From contig CAMXCT020002727.1 in the NCBI GenBank assembly GCA_947184155.2, forward strand, positions 24,752 through 88,751: a stretch of 64,000 nucleotides of DNA, in the 5' to 3' direction. The position numbers and the translations under genes are program-made. This DNA is from Cladocopium goreaui. Lineage: Eukaryota; Sar; Dinophyceae; Suessiales; Symbiodiniaceae. Positions 23,509 to 33,307 of the stretch are shown one piece after another (within the stretch, counting starts at the first letter, position 1; each line of letters opens with the position of its first letter). The notes under the pieces were generated by a model that saw nothing but the letters and a program-made list of their open reading frames with translations, had not been told where the DNA came from and made no database searches.

Positions 23509-26500
23509 CTAGTACTAGTACTAGTACTAGTACTAGTAGTAGTAGTAGTAGTAGTAGTAGTAGAAGTAGTAGTAGTAGTAGTAGCAGTAGTAGCAGTAGT
23601 AGCAGTAGTAGTACTAACCACCACTACTACTACCACTCCTACTCCTACGCCTGCTCCAACGCCTACTTCGACTCCTCAGAAGCTTTTACACACGGAAGCT
23701 TTTACACACAAAAGCTTTTACACACAGACACTTTTACACACAGAAGCTTTTACACACAGAAGCTTTTACACACAGAGGCTTTCCCGGATTCCGTCCAAAA
23801 AGCTCTCCCCAAGCAGAGTGAAGGATTTTTGGTGTTTCTTAGACACAGAAGCTTTTACACACAGAAGATTTTACACACACAAGCTTTTACACACAGACAC
23901 TTTTACACACAGAAGCTTTTACACACAGAAGCTTTTACTTACAGAAGCTTTTACACACGGAGGCTTTCCCGGATTCCGTCCAAAGAGCTCTCCCCAAGCA
24001 GAGTGAAGGATTTTTGGTGTTTCTTAGACACAGAAGCTTTTACACACAGAAGCTTTTACACACAAAAGCTTTTACACACAGACTCTTTTACACACAGAAG
24101 TTTTTACACACAGAAGCTTTTACACACAGAGGCTTTCCCGGATTCCGTCCAAAAAGCTCTCCCCAAACAGAGTGGAGGATTTTTGGTGTTTTTTTTACAC
24201 ACAGAAGCTTTTCCCCACAGAAGCTTTTACACACTTGCACACACAGAAGATCACAGAAGCTTTTACACTCAGAAGCTTTTACTCACAGACACTTTTACAC
24301 ACAGAAACTTTTACACGCAGACGCTTTTACGCACAAAAGCTTTTACAGACAAATGCTTTTACACACAGAAGCTTTTACACACGGAAGCTTTTACACACAG
24401 AACCTTTTACACACAGAAGCTCTTACACACGGACACTTTTACACGCAGAAGCTTTTACACACAGAAACTTTTACACACAGAACCTTTTGCACACAGAAGC
24501 TTTTACACTCAGAAGCTTTTACTCGCAGACACTTTTAGACACAGAACCTTTTACACACGGACGCTTTTACACACAGAAGCTTTTACAGACAGATGCTTTT
24601 GCGCACAGAATCTTTTACACACGGAAGCTTTTACACACAGAACCTTTTACACACAGAAGCTCTTGCACACAGACACTTTTACACACAGATGCTCTTACAC
24701 ACAGAAGCGTTTACACACAGAAGCTTTTACACACAGAAGCTTTTACACGCAAACACTCTTACACACAGACACTTTTACACACAGAAGCTTTTACACACAG
24801 ACGCTTTACACACAGACACTTTTACAAAAGAAGCTTTTACACACATATTTTTTTTTACACACAGAAGCTTTTACACACAGAAGCTTTACATAGAGAAGCT
24901 TGTACACACAGAAGCTTTTTACACACAGAAACTTTTACAGACAGATGCTTTTACACACAGAAGCTGCTACACATGGAAGCTTTTTACACACAGCAGCTTC
25001 TACACACAGACACTTTCACACACAGAAGCTGCACATCAAACTCCCTTGGGGCCACCTCTCTATGGCCTGCGGGCTTGCCGAAGGCAATTAAATACAACAA
25101 TAAATTAAAATGCGCTTGGCAAAGAAGTTCCCTGATAAGCGCCTTTCTTTGAATTTATATTCAACAAAGGTCAAGCACAATTTGCTGCCTGAAGAGACAC
25201 CCTAATCAGGACCAAAGTATCTACTAAAAACTTTACATATATGTTTCACATTCATTTTGTATCAACCGAATCCAAGCCTCAAACACATGGCATCTTTTAT
25301 TGTTAAGGTCCAAGACCACCATTTCAATCCAGTTCACCATTTAAGGTGAATAGTAAAATTGTAGTAAATTCTACATTGAAATAATAAAGGGAAAACCTTG
25401 AAAATTGTGAAAACAACTCGGGCAAATAGTTTCTATTAATTTCAGGAAACTTACCAAGAGCATGAAGGGGTGAAAGACGGTGAAAGGAATTACCCATTAA
25501 ATCACACTTAAATTTTGATTATCTATGACCCATGATCTAGATCCTGAGACCCCAATTCGATTGCAAAAGTTTACCCCTTAGGCAAACGGGTGTCCAATAA
25601 GCACCCCTTGGAAACGTGTCGGATGCTTTTTGGACAACCCCTGCGCGTGTCATTTCGTGTCGATTTTGACTAGTTTTGTTTATTTGGGAACATTTTACAT
25701 CTGACACGAAATGAAGCGCATGCATTTCTTCTCGCCAAAAATGAAGTCGGGTGCACCACAGATGCCACGCGGGTGAGATTGGAAGATTTCGGGTTGGAAA
25801 TAATCATTTTCTCGTGTGCCGTCTCCATGAACGCTAAGGGGTGTCCATTAGGCACCCCTTAAGAATCTCAATTTTGGAAATTCACCAGGCAATCCTTTGA
25901 ACATGCTGGGGATAACAGATTGACAGTTTCCCAGCGGAGGTTTCTTAAAATGGGCTACCCCCAAGTCATCCAATTAATAATTACCCTCTGGTAAACTAAC
26001 ATAGCTATGGAAAATCACCATGTTCAATGGGTAAATCCACTATAAATAACCATTTTCAATAGCTATGTTAAATTACCAGAGGGTACACCATTTGAACCGG
26101 CGGAAAGGGCTGACCGCGCCTTTTGATGACCCCATGGACGATAGCCTCTATTGTCTCCGCAGCCCTTCGCGGTGCGATCAAACCAATAGCCCTTGAAGTC
26201 TTCCATCCAACCCGCTGCACATTTGGCATAGCCTGTGACACCAAAAAAAATGGACATTGAACAATTGACACTACAGGATGGTGCCCCCCAGTGATGTTTG
26301 TGGGTTTATAAACCCCATGAAAACTATAGTTATAACTTGCATAGACTGGACTTACCTTCTGGTAGACTAACATAACTATGGAAAATCATCATTTTTAATG
26401 GGAAAATCAACTATAAATGGCCATGTTCAATAGCTATGCTAGTCATTACCAGAGGGTAGACTTCTTCAAAAATCTTGTCAGATTTGAAAAATGGGTCGAT

Positions 26501-26919
26501 GCATGGTGATGTGGTGTTTTTTTTTTTGTCAAGATAGGCTTGAGGATATGTTGATACTTGAGGCCGGGGGTGGATGACGAAAGCTAGCGGGGTAGGAGAA
26601 AGAAGGAAGGGAAGAGGTGAGTTGCGGAGGGACTGTCATCATCGTGTCGCGGCATTGTTCGTCCCAACGAGGATATAACAATGATATATTGATATATGAT
26701 ATAGAACAATGATATATATGGGGGAGGGGGCAGGGGGGGTCCCTTTCGCGGGAAAAATCACGTGATGTCCTTGGGGAGCCCCGGAATACGTGCTAAAGCA
26801 AGAAGACTCTAGCGAGCTGACGCTAGCTTTCGTGATAATGACAATAATTGCCAATAATGATAAAATGTAATTGAATAACGATGATGATGATGATGATGAT
26901 AATGATGATGATGATGATG

Positions 26920-26992
<73 letters not shown>

Positions 26993-27056
26993 GATGATGA
27001 TGATGATGATGATGACGATGACGATGACGATGACGAGGACGATGACGAGGACGACA

Positions 27057-27093
<37 letters not shown>

Positions 27094-27106
27094 CGATGAC
27101 GATGAC

Positions 27107-27144
<38 letters not shown>

Positions 27145-27786
27145 CGAGGACGAGGACGAGGACGAGGACGATGGAGAGGACGATGACGATGATGATGACG
27201 ATGATGATGACGATGATGATGATGATGATGATGATGATGGTGATGGTGGTGATGGTGGTGATGGTGGTGGTGGTGGTGAGGGGGGGGGGGCCCTTTCGCG
27301 TGAAAAATCACGTGATGTCCTTGAGCAGCCCCCCTAATACTTGCTAAAGCAAGAAGACTCCAGCTAGCTGACGCTAGCTTTCGTGATTGTCTTATCTGGC
27401 TCGTCCATTTTCTAAGCGGTACAAAGAAAGAAAGAATAGACCCTGAAATCAGTGGCTGCATTTGCATACAAGCAGACCATGTTGTTTACAGTTTCAAGAC
27501 GCGACATTCAAAACACGATTTCGACAGTCAAATCGGCACCACAAGATTCAAGAGTGGCTGATTATACTTTGCGCCGATTCAAACTAATTGTGCTTTGAAT
27601 TGTGGGATCTACCTCCCAAAATGGAGTATACACCCAACCATGACAGGGGATTCTGCGACGGGATGTTGCATCAAAATGGTACAGCTCGAGAACTTTTCAG
27701 CCGCCTTCGATCTCAAACTTCCGGCATAGGCGGTCATATCCAGCTTCATGGCACGCTTCTGCTGCAGACTTTTTCGAGTCGTAGAC
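20566..27786 (-). CDS. Link-like module 5 (3 exons, 5.5-kb intron)
   Basis: Exons are A 27705-27786 (VYDSKKSAAEACHEAGYD, RLCRKFEIEG), B 26120-26232 (YAKCAAGWMEDFKGYWFD, KGCG) and C 20566-20644 (AGAYCCSPSTNVKYIGDL). A-B joins in phase 1 through a GC donor (GAAG|GCGGC) to give EGYAKCAAGW. B-C joins in phase 0 (AAG|GCGCGG to CTGAG|GCA) and reads WGHQKAGAYCC. The intron between B and C is about 5.5 kb and holds most of the satellite DNA at 21-25.9 kb. The C exon end is less certain. Confidence 0.75.
20694..20990. repeat. CACCCC-family element with CGTGTCATT repeats
   Basis: ACGGGTGTCCAATAAGCACC and variants at both ends, with TGCGTGTCATT blocks inside. Similar to 25575-25862. Confidence 0.5.
21112..21590. 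repeat. Intact copy of a ~480-bp duplicated sequence
   Basis: Reads from AACTGTATGTTGTG through ATTTGTTATACAGGA, CAATCATGTCCAATCTG, AATGCGCTTGG and GCCTCAAACACATGGC. Each block reappears in the same order at 22752-23000 plus 25100-25315. No protein is supported. It lies within the module-5 B-C intron. Confidence 0.75.
22080..22460. repeat. Degenerate repeats of AGTTCCGCC / TTTCAGCAG
   Basis: AGTTCCGCC recurs four times between 22128 and 22300, interleaved with A-runs and TTTCAGCAG or TCAGCAAAAGTC blocks. Spacing is irregular. Confidence 0.55.
22752..23000. repeat. Left part of the split duplicate
   Basis: Diverged direct repeat of 21112-21345, ending at the shared block GCAGCGTCGCCCCAATC. 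Homology resumes at 25100. Confidence 0.75.
23150..23620. repeat. (TAG)n / (TAGTGG)n trinucleotide array
   Basis: About 470 bp of TAG, TAC, TGG and AGC triplets, with TACTAG palindromes at both ends. The poly-Val and poly-Thr frames are artefacts. Confidence 0.95.
23680..25035. repeat. 16-bp satellite TTTTACACACAGAAGC
   Basis: About 80 copies of TTTTACACACAGAAGC with scattered substitutions. Three copies of a roughly 75-bp spacer (GGCTTTCCCGGATTCCGTCC onward) are embedded at about 23783, 23967 and 24131. The arrangement shows a higher-order unit of about 165-185 bp at the left. The open frames of up to 354 codons are explained by the period. Confidence 0.95.
25100..25315. repeat. Right part of the split duplicate
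   Basis: Homologous to 21347-21590: AAAATGCGCTTGG, TGATAAGCGCCTTTCTT, AGGTCAAGCACA and CCTCAAACACATGGCAT. Confidence 0.75.
25575..25862. repeat. CACCCCTTA-family element
   Basis: CACCCCTTGG near the left and TAAGGGGTGTCCATTAGGCA at the right, with CGTGTCATTTCGTGTCG inside. Confidence 0.55.
25982..26085. repeat. MITE-1 palindromic element
   Basis: TACCCTCTGGTAAAC to TTACCAGAGGGTA, 104 bp. It ends 35 bp downstream of the module-5 B exon. Confidence 0.9.
26353..26458. repeat. MITE-1 palindromic element
   Basis: TACCTTCTGGTAGAC to TTACCAGAGGGTA, 106 bp. Together with the copy at 25982 it brackets the module-5 B exon. Confidence 0.85.
26737..26835. repeat. Left copy of a ~97-bp flanking duplication
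   Basis: CCCTTTCGCG, AAAATCACGTGATGTCC, GCAAGAAGACTC and ACGCTAGCTTTCGTGAT occur here and again at 27291-27387, both preceded by G-runs. The two copies flank the GAT microsatellite. Confidence 0.8.
26878..27290. repeat. (GAT)n / (GATGAATGAT)n microsatellite
   Basis: About 410 bp of GAT, GAC and GAG triplets with a GATGAAT sub-array at 26920-26990. The poly-Asp, poly-His and poly-Met frames are artefacts. Confidence 0.95.
27291..27387. repeat. Right copy of the ~97-bp flanking duplication
   Basis: Direct repeat of 26737-26835, about 10% diverged by eye. Confidence 0.8.
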
Positions 27787-27834
27787 CTTGGAGTTGCTTC
27801 ACCAGAGTCCCAGGCGGAGACTGCAGTACCCATG

Positions 27835-27930
27835 ACGGATCCATGGTGCTGGTATATTAATGCTAACATTTGGGGTATATGGATGGTAAATGTTACCATA
27901 TATAGCAGCACCATGGATCCGTCATGGGGT
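27835..27930. repeat. Palindromic element, GGATCCATGGTGCTGG family
   Basis: GACGGATCCATGGTGCTG to CAGCACCATGGATCCGTC. Relatives: 33928-34017 and 40275-40370. A distant one may be 38915-39005. Confidence 0.75.
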
Positions 27931-28517
27931 ATGGATTGACTATGGATTCAATCTTCCCTCCGATATGTGACCAGCCGCACATGTTGAAAGACACCGATGC
28001 CACTCAAATGTTGAAAGCAGTGTTGCAAGGCCGTGATGCAAGTGCTGTGTTGAATTGCGTGTGATGCAACTCACTTGGCTGCATCTGTCCAGCAATTGCA
28101 ATCTGGAAATAGGGCGAGTTTAAAATACGTCCGTCCCAATAATATAAACCCTATGTGTATGGTCCCAATGATGTGGAAATTCCCTACATTTCCCTACATC
28201 CACCATGGTTACGTTTGGGGGTGTTTTACATATGAACCGGGGGAAGGGATTATCATGGATTATCACCTATTAATTATATCATCAATTATATCCTAGATAT
28301 GGATAGATATTGAATATCCCATTAATACCCTACAAATATCCCATGTCTGAATGTCTGAATGATGTACAAATATAATTATTAATCATATATTAAATCATAT
28401 TAATTAATTAAGCTGGGATATATATATATATATATATTCTGTACAAATATCATATCCCACTCGAAGAATCTCAGCTTTCTTCAGGCCACGCCAAGACATC
28501 CAAGAAATCCAAGACAC

Positions 28518-29726
28518 ATATCGCTTCGTTTGATCTGTCAGGGAGCCAATCCACTTTGAGTTGCTGGCAAGGTTGCAACAGTAAGCACCCACCTGATCGC
28601 AGGTGAGGAAAACCAGGTTGCGACACCACGACACCAGGTGAGTCTACACGATTTATCAGAAGAATGTCAAAGAACAGGGATAAAATGATCCAACATGAAT
28701 ATTCTATAATATATATATATACAATTATAAACATATATAACCCAAAAAATCTACGCTCATTCACCAACTTGAACAGTTCGGTAATTCTGGGATGCTTCCC
28801 TGAATCTTGACATCTCTTGACCACCACTTACATCCTGCCGCAGATCATCGTCGAGGCACCTTGTTCCCACCCCACTTTCGCCAACCTGTGCCCGAGCCGC
28901 AGCCCTTTCTTCCTTCGGACATCCAGTAGCCCTTGTAGTCCTTAGCGCCGGCAAGCATCTTCGCATCTTCGTTCGCAATTCCCGCAATGGCAAATCAAGA
29001 ACGCCCGCAAAGGGTAAAACCACAATTATCCAGAGGTAAATCATCCACGAATGGACAAATGGGATCAAATGGGATCAAATGGGCCACGATTATAAATGTT
29101 GAAAAAAAAGGTAAGTTCCTCAAGGGATCAAGGGTATGCCTTCGCACTGCATAGCACTTTTTTGTTTCTGTCAACTTGCATCCCAGTGTCGCTGTACCAG
29201 CCAGCCGCACATTTGTGGAAGCCTGCTCAAATGGTTGGCAGGTTGGGATCCCTGATGGCCTGTTGGGATCCCTGATGGCCTGATGGTACCCACACACCTC
29301 AAACGTCGCGTCTGGTCGTTGCTTGGAAAAAACATCCATTGTGGTGATCATTTTGAGCAATACCATGCCATAGCCACTTAAGTGATTTTACGTCATGAAC
29401 ATGGATCAGCCCCTCTGTTTAAAACAGATCAAAACTAAGAATGGATATGAACATTAACAGTTCACCATTACCATAACCACTAACCATTATTAATTAATCA
29501 TTATTAGATAACAAGTATTTCTAATAATCAACAATAAATCTTCAATAAATCGTTATTAGATAACATTAACATTAATCATTATCAAAACAACACAAAACAA
29601 CCGGATCGTGAAGAACCCACCACCTGATCCCTGACTCTTGCTGCAAAGGCCGTGGTAGCCAGCTTCTTTGCACGCCGTCTTGGCCGCTTTTCGGGTCGAG
29701 AAGACGTATGGATGGGCTTTGGTGTC
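28518..29726 (-). CDS. Link-like module 4 (4 exons)
   Basis: Exons are A 29624-29726 (AHPYVFSTRKAAKTAC, EAGYHGLCSKSQ), B1 29191-29222 (FHKCAAGWYS), B2 28860-28941 (DYKGYWMSEGRKGCGSG) and C 28518-28592 (VGAYCCNLASNSKWIGSL). A-B joins in phase 1 via a GT donor. B is split by an extra intron: joining AGC|GACACT to TAAG|GACTAC restores AAGWYSDYKGYW and implies a GA donor. B-C joins in phase 0 (AACAAG|GTGCC to GATCAG|GTG), reading WGGNKVGAYCC. C-A to module 5 is also phase 0. Confidence 0.75.
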
Positions 29727-29768
29727 CTTGGCGGAAAAACCACCGCAGATCAATTCATCAATATTCCA

Positions 29769-29870
29769 ACCTGGTTGGTGGTTGAGCCCTACCCCTCTGA
29801 AAAATGATGGAGTTCGTCAGTTGGGGTTACGACATTCCCAACTGAATGGAAAAAATACATGTTCCAAAGC
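29769..29870. repeat. Truncated MITE-2 copy
   Basis: CCTGGTTGGTGGTTG then CCCCTCTGAAAAATG, CATTCCCAACTGAATGG and ATGTTCCAAA. The final ACCACCAACCA is lost. Confidence 0.7.
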
Positions 29871-30287
29871 TGCAATATTCCAACATGTTCGAAAATAGTT
29901 GCCCAAATTATGAAGCAACAATATGCAACAATATGCCAATCCTGACAATCCTGACTCTGAAAATATCCAACGAAACAACGCCAACAATTTACTGTGCACA
30001 TCCAGGTGATCTTGGATCATTGTCGCCTCTTTGTCACTGAGGACTAGTTTAATTGAAACGCTGATGAACCATAAAGACATCGGATAGCCCGTGTTCGGAG
30101 AAACCCATATCATATCCACATGGTTTTGGAATGTTTTGGGTATATAGTCAATACCCTGCTTGATCGTTTGTCTATGCTGCAGCAACAAATAGAACATTCA
30201 TAATTTAGCCATAATATAATCTATTCTCTTCCCATGTGTATCCTAATATTTTGTTTACAGTGCAACAATCATAGAAATCCAAGCAGC

Positions 30288-31908
30288 TTTCAAGTCCCCA
30301 ATGTACTCGATGTTGTTAGCCGTGGGCGCGCAACAGTAGGCTCCTACTTTGCCTTTTCCCCAGCCCCTGACAGGAAGTCGTAGCACGCTGCCATCCAGTG
30401 CTCAGAGAGAGTGGTGCTCCCCCACTTCCAACCGGGATTTTAAACAGCAAAAGTGGTGACTCATAGTTGCTTCATGTTGGCTAAGTCCGTTTAGTTCGCA
30501 ACGTATTTCACTGGTGGGTTTAAGGTATTAATATAATTATATATATATATAGAAGCTAGTTGATTCCTGACGTGAAACTAAACCAACAAACACAACTGGA
30601 GGGGACCACATTGCATAACTCACTATGCCTTCAGCACCTGTTTGGAGGATATTTCATCTTTGTGCACAGTTTGAGCTTCGATAACATGGAAAAAATGGAA
30701 GATAATAAATCAACATGCATCAAATTTCACTTACGTGGATAGCATTAATCAACTGCAGGAATGACTTACAAAGCCGATCTCACCCATTCACAAAACAGGG
30801 GCCAATGACCAAACATCTTTTCCGGGTATTGGTCATCCATCCACTCTTGGTCCAGGGCTACAGGTTTGAGCATGGCGACCCATGGATCTTCGAGAACCTG
30901 CTGTTTTCTAGATGCTGAGTCTATATCCACATCCATAGAACCTTTTTGTACATTTCACTACCCATCTAAGGCAACCCTCACCGTGATGCAAAAAAAGATG
31001 TGAAAAATCCCCGTCAGCCGCGCCTGAATCCCCGTCCGTTGCCGCATCCTTTCATCGTTCGGTCCATCCAATAGCCCTTGCCGTCTGAGAGCCATCCGGC
31101 CGCGCACCTCGGCAGCCAGCGGTGCCCATGTGGAAATGCTGAGTTTCAAAAAGGGGATGTGCCCCCGGCCACGATAGCGTTCAGTTGGTGCAACTAACTC
31201 CAATAAAACTATGGTTAAGTTGGTGATAACTATGGTTTATAGGTGATATATCTAGTTTATAACTCCAATTTCACTATGGTTAAGTTGGTGATAACTATGG
31301 TTTATAGGTGATATATCTAGTTTATAACTCCAATTTCACTATGGTTAAGTTGGTGATAACTATGGTTTATAGGTGATATATCTAGTTTATAACTCCAATT
31401 TCACTATGGTTAAGTTGGTGATATATCTAGTTTTCATGGGGATTAAAAAAGCAATTTATAACTGCGGGCCACCATCGACCGTATGGACCGTATGGGAATG
31501 TATGGATACATCCATTGGGATGGGATGGGAGATTTCCGAAAAAGGACTGATATCATGGCTACAATGTGCTGCCTCCCAGTTTCGGCATTCACTTCATCTC
31601 ACTCTGGGTTCCCCCAACACCCCGGTTTCCTTCTCCTGCCCTCCCATAAATTCACGACAAGCAAAAGCCAAGCATCTTAAGATCATTTCCTCTGGGAAAG
31701 CATGTTTGTTATCCAATTTATCCATGATTGACGAAAAAAATGGTCAGTTCACCAGTTCGGACCAATCCCGATCAGGTCGATCAAGGAGCTGAACATAGCC
31801 TTCGATCTGAGACTTGGCGCATAAGCCGCGGAAGCCGGCCTTACGACAGGCTTTTGCCGCCTTCGAGCGGGAGGAGTAGACGTAGGGAAATGCCTCTGGG
31901 CGAAACGG
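30288..31908 (-). CDS. Link-like module 3 (3 exons)
   Basis: Exons are A 31800-31908 (FPYVYSSRSKAAKACRK, AGFRGLCAKSQIEG), B 31024-31138 (CAAGWLSDGKGYWMDR, KGCGNGRGFR) and C 30288-30366 (GWGKGKVGAYCC, NNIEYIGDL). A-B joins in phase 1 (GAAG|GCTATG to CTCAG|CA). B-C joins in phase 2 via a GC donor (TTCAG|GCGCGG to GTCAG|GGG) and reads GFRGWGKGKVGAYCC. C-A to module 4 is phase 0 through a GC donor. This is the cleanest module. Confidence 0.8.
31187..31475. repeat. 65-bp tandem repeat inside a GGTGCCCC-family element
   Basis: Starts of CTATGGTTAAGTTGGTG recur at 31208, 31273, 31338 and 31403, exactly 65 bp apart. The outer flanks (TTCAGTTGGTGCAACTAACT and TTTATAACTGCGGGCCACC) resemble decayed family ends. 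Confidence 0.8.
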
Positions 31909-32031
31909 CTTGGGCGAAACGGCTCCGCGGATTTTGGCCGTTAAAAAAAGAACGCCAAAAAAGATCATCATCTAAATGGTTAATAATGGTTAATAATAGT
32001 TAATAATGGTTCATAATGCTTTATAATGGCA

Positions 32032-32103
32032 TACCCTCTTGTAAAATTCACATAACTATGGAAAGATCCACCATTTTCAATAGCTATGTTAGTCATTACC
32101 AGG
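32032..32103. repeat. Truncated MITE-1 copy
   Basis: TACCCTCTTGTAAAATTC to CATTACCAGG, with an internal deletion. Confidence 0.6.
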
Positions 32104-32304
32104 TTTTTCAATAGCTATAGAGGAATTGAGGTCCTGAATTCGTCTTTTTTTCATAGACTATCAAGAATTCATCATGGAATCTCCTGTTCTCCATGGGACT
32201 CTCGCCATGAACACAGACACACCAGGGATCGCCAGGGCACATCCGGGTCCTTCAAGCTGCCGATGTACCTTGGAGGATCATCCCATGGATCGTAACTGGT
32301 TCAT

Positions 32305-32405
32305 GCAAATAAGTCCCATTAAACCTATGGTTTATGGCAGATATAACGAACTAGTTTTCATGGGGTTTATAAACCCACTAACAAAACTGGGGGGCACCAT
32401 CCTGT
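32305..32405. repeat. GGTGCCCC-family element, right part
   Basis: AAACCTATGGTTTATGG, TTTATAAACCCACTAAC and ACTGGGGGGCACCATCCT match 17960-18077; the left terminus is missing. Confidence 0.65.
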
Positions 32406-32417
32406 GATATTTAGATA

Positions 32418-32510
32418 TACCCTCTGGTTATGACTAACATAGCCATGGTATAGATGGCCCATAGAAATAGATGGTTTACCGAACTGAAAAATGGTGGATC
32501 TTTCGGGTAT
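32418..32510. repeat. Decayed MITE-1 copy
   Basis: TACCCTCTGGTTATGACT is intact; the right end is degenerate (GGATCTTTCGGGTA). Confidence 0.5.
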
Positions 32511-32519
32511 TTAGGTTCA

Positions 32520-33000
32520 CCAATTTATTAAGGCCTGATTCACGATGATCTGGGATAACCCCACGGCCCACGGTCGTCGCGGCACTTGGACTTTCAGACT
32601 AGAATTATTCACCAATGACGATCCGTGGGATGATCCTCCAAGTGCCCTCTGGGAGTCAAACGTGGCCTGAAATCTGTCCAATCCTTCATAGAATGTTTGA
32701 TGTTCAGCTAGAGAACACCCATTTAGTTCAAGGATTTCCCAGGCAGTCATGTTTGATTACTGAGTACTGAAGGGTAACTACCTGCCGGAGCCAAGAGCTA
32801 AAACAAACTTAAAACCCTTGATACATCTGCATTCCAGTTGCAACATGGGAATCGTGCAACCTTTGAACACGTCTTGCTGAGTGCAACAAAAAAACATGTC
32901 AAAAGCGCGTGCCAGCACAACAAGCACAAAATGTGAACATCTCCTAAACAGACCCCTCTTGGTTCAAATTCTTGTCAAATGAAACCTCTTTGCAAAATCA
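32520..33000. other. Intron sequence, no supported exon
   Basis: Lies in the module 2-3 intron. A short minus frame at about 32640-32750 is open but has no convincing splice sites. The phrase GATCCTCCAAG / CTTGGAGGATCATCCCA occurs in opposite orientation at 32270 and 32635, a small inverted repeat. Confidence 0.4.
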
Positions 33001-33010
33001 AGAATCAAGT

Positions 33011-33121
33011 TACCATCTGGTTATTTAACATAGCCATGGAAAATCACCAGTTTTAATAGGTAAACCATCTATTTCTATGGGCCATCTATACCATGGCTAT
33101 GTTAGTCATAACCAGAGGGTT
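33011..33121. repeat. MITE-1 palindromic element
   Basis: TACCATCTGGTTATTTAAC to CATAACCAGAGGGT, 111 bp. Confidence 0.85.
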
Positions 33122-33307
33122 ATTGTTTATCTTATTGTGGCAACTGTATGATCCATCCGGATCGGCAAGTTATGACAGCTGTGACATGCTGTGACGATTC
33201 GTCCACTTAAAAAAGAAAAACACTAATATACTGCTTGCTGGCAACCATGTCTACGATCTCTTGGCTTCTAAGGTTTGTTTTAAAAGTGTGAAATACTCCA
33301 ACTCGAC

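Noticed and set aside
23829..24893. 354-codon Thr/His/Phe-rich ORF
   Set aside because: It is produced by the 16-bp satellite, which leaves all three forward frames nearly free of stops.
23680..25035. Telomere-like repeat
   Set aside because: The 16-bp unit does not resemble TTTAGGG-type telomere repeats and is internal.
26823..27467. Poly-Asp, poly-His and poly-Met ORFs
   Set aside because: Microsatellite artefacts of GAT triplets.
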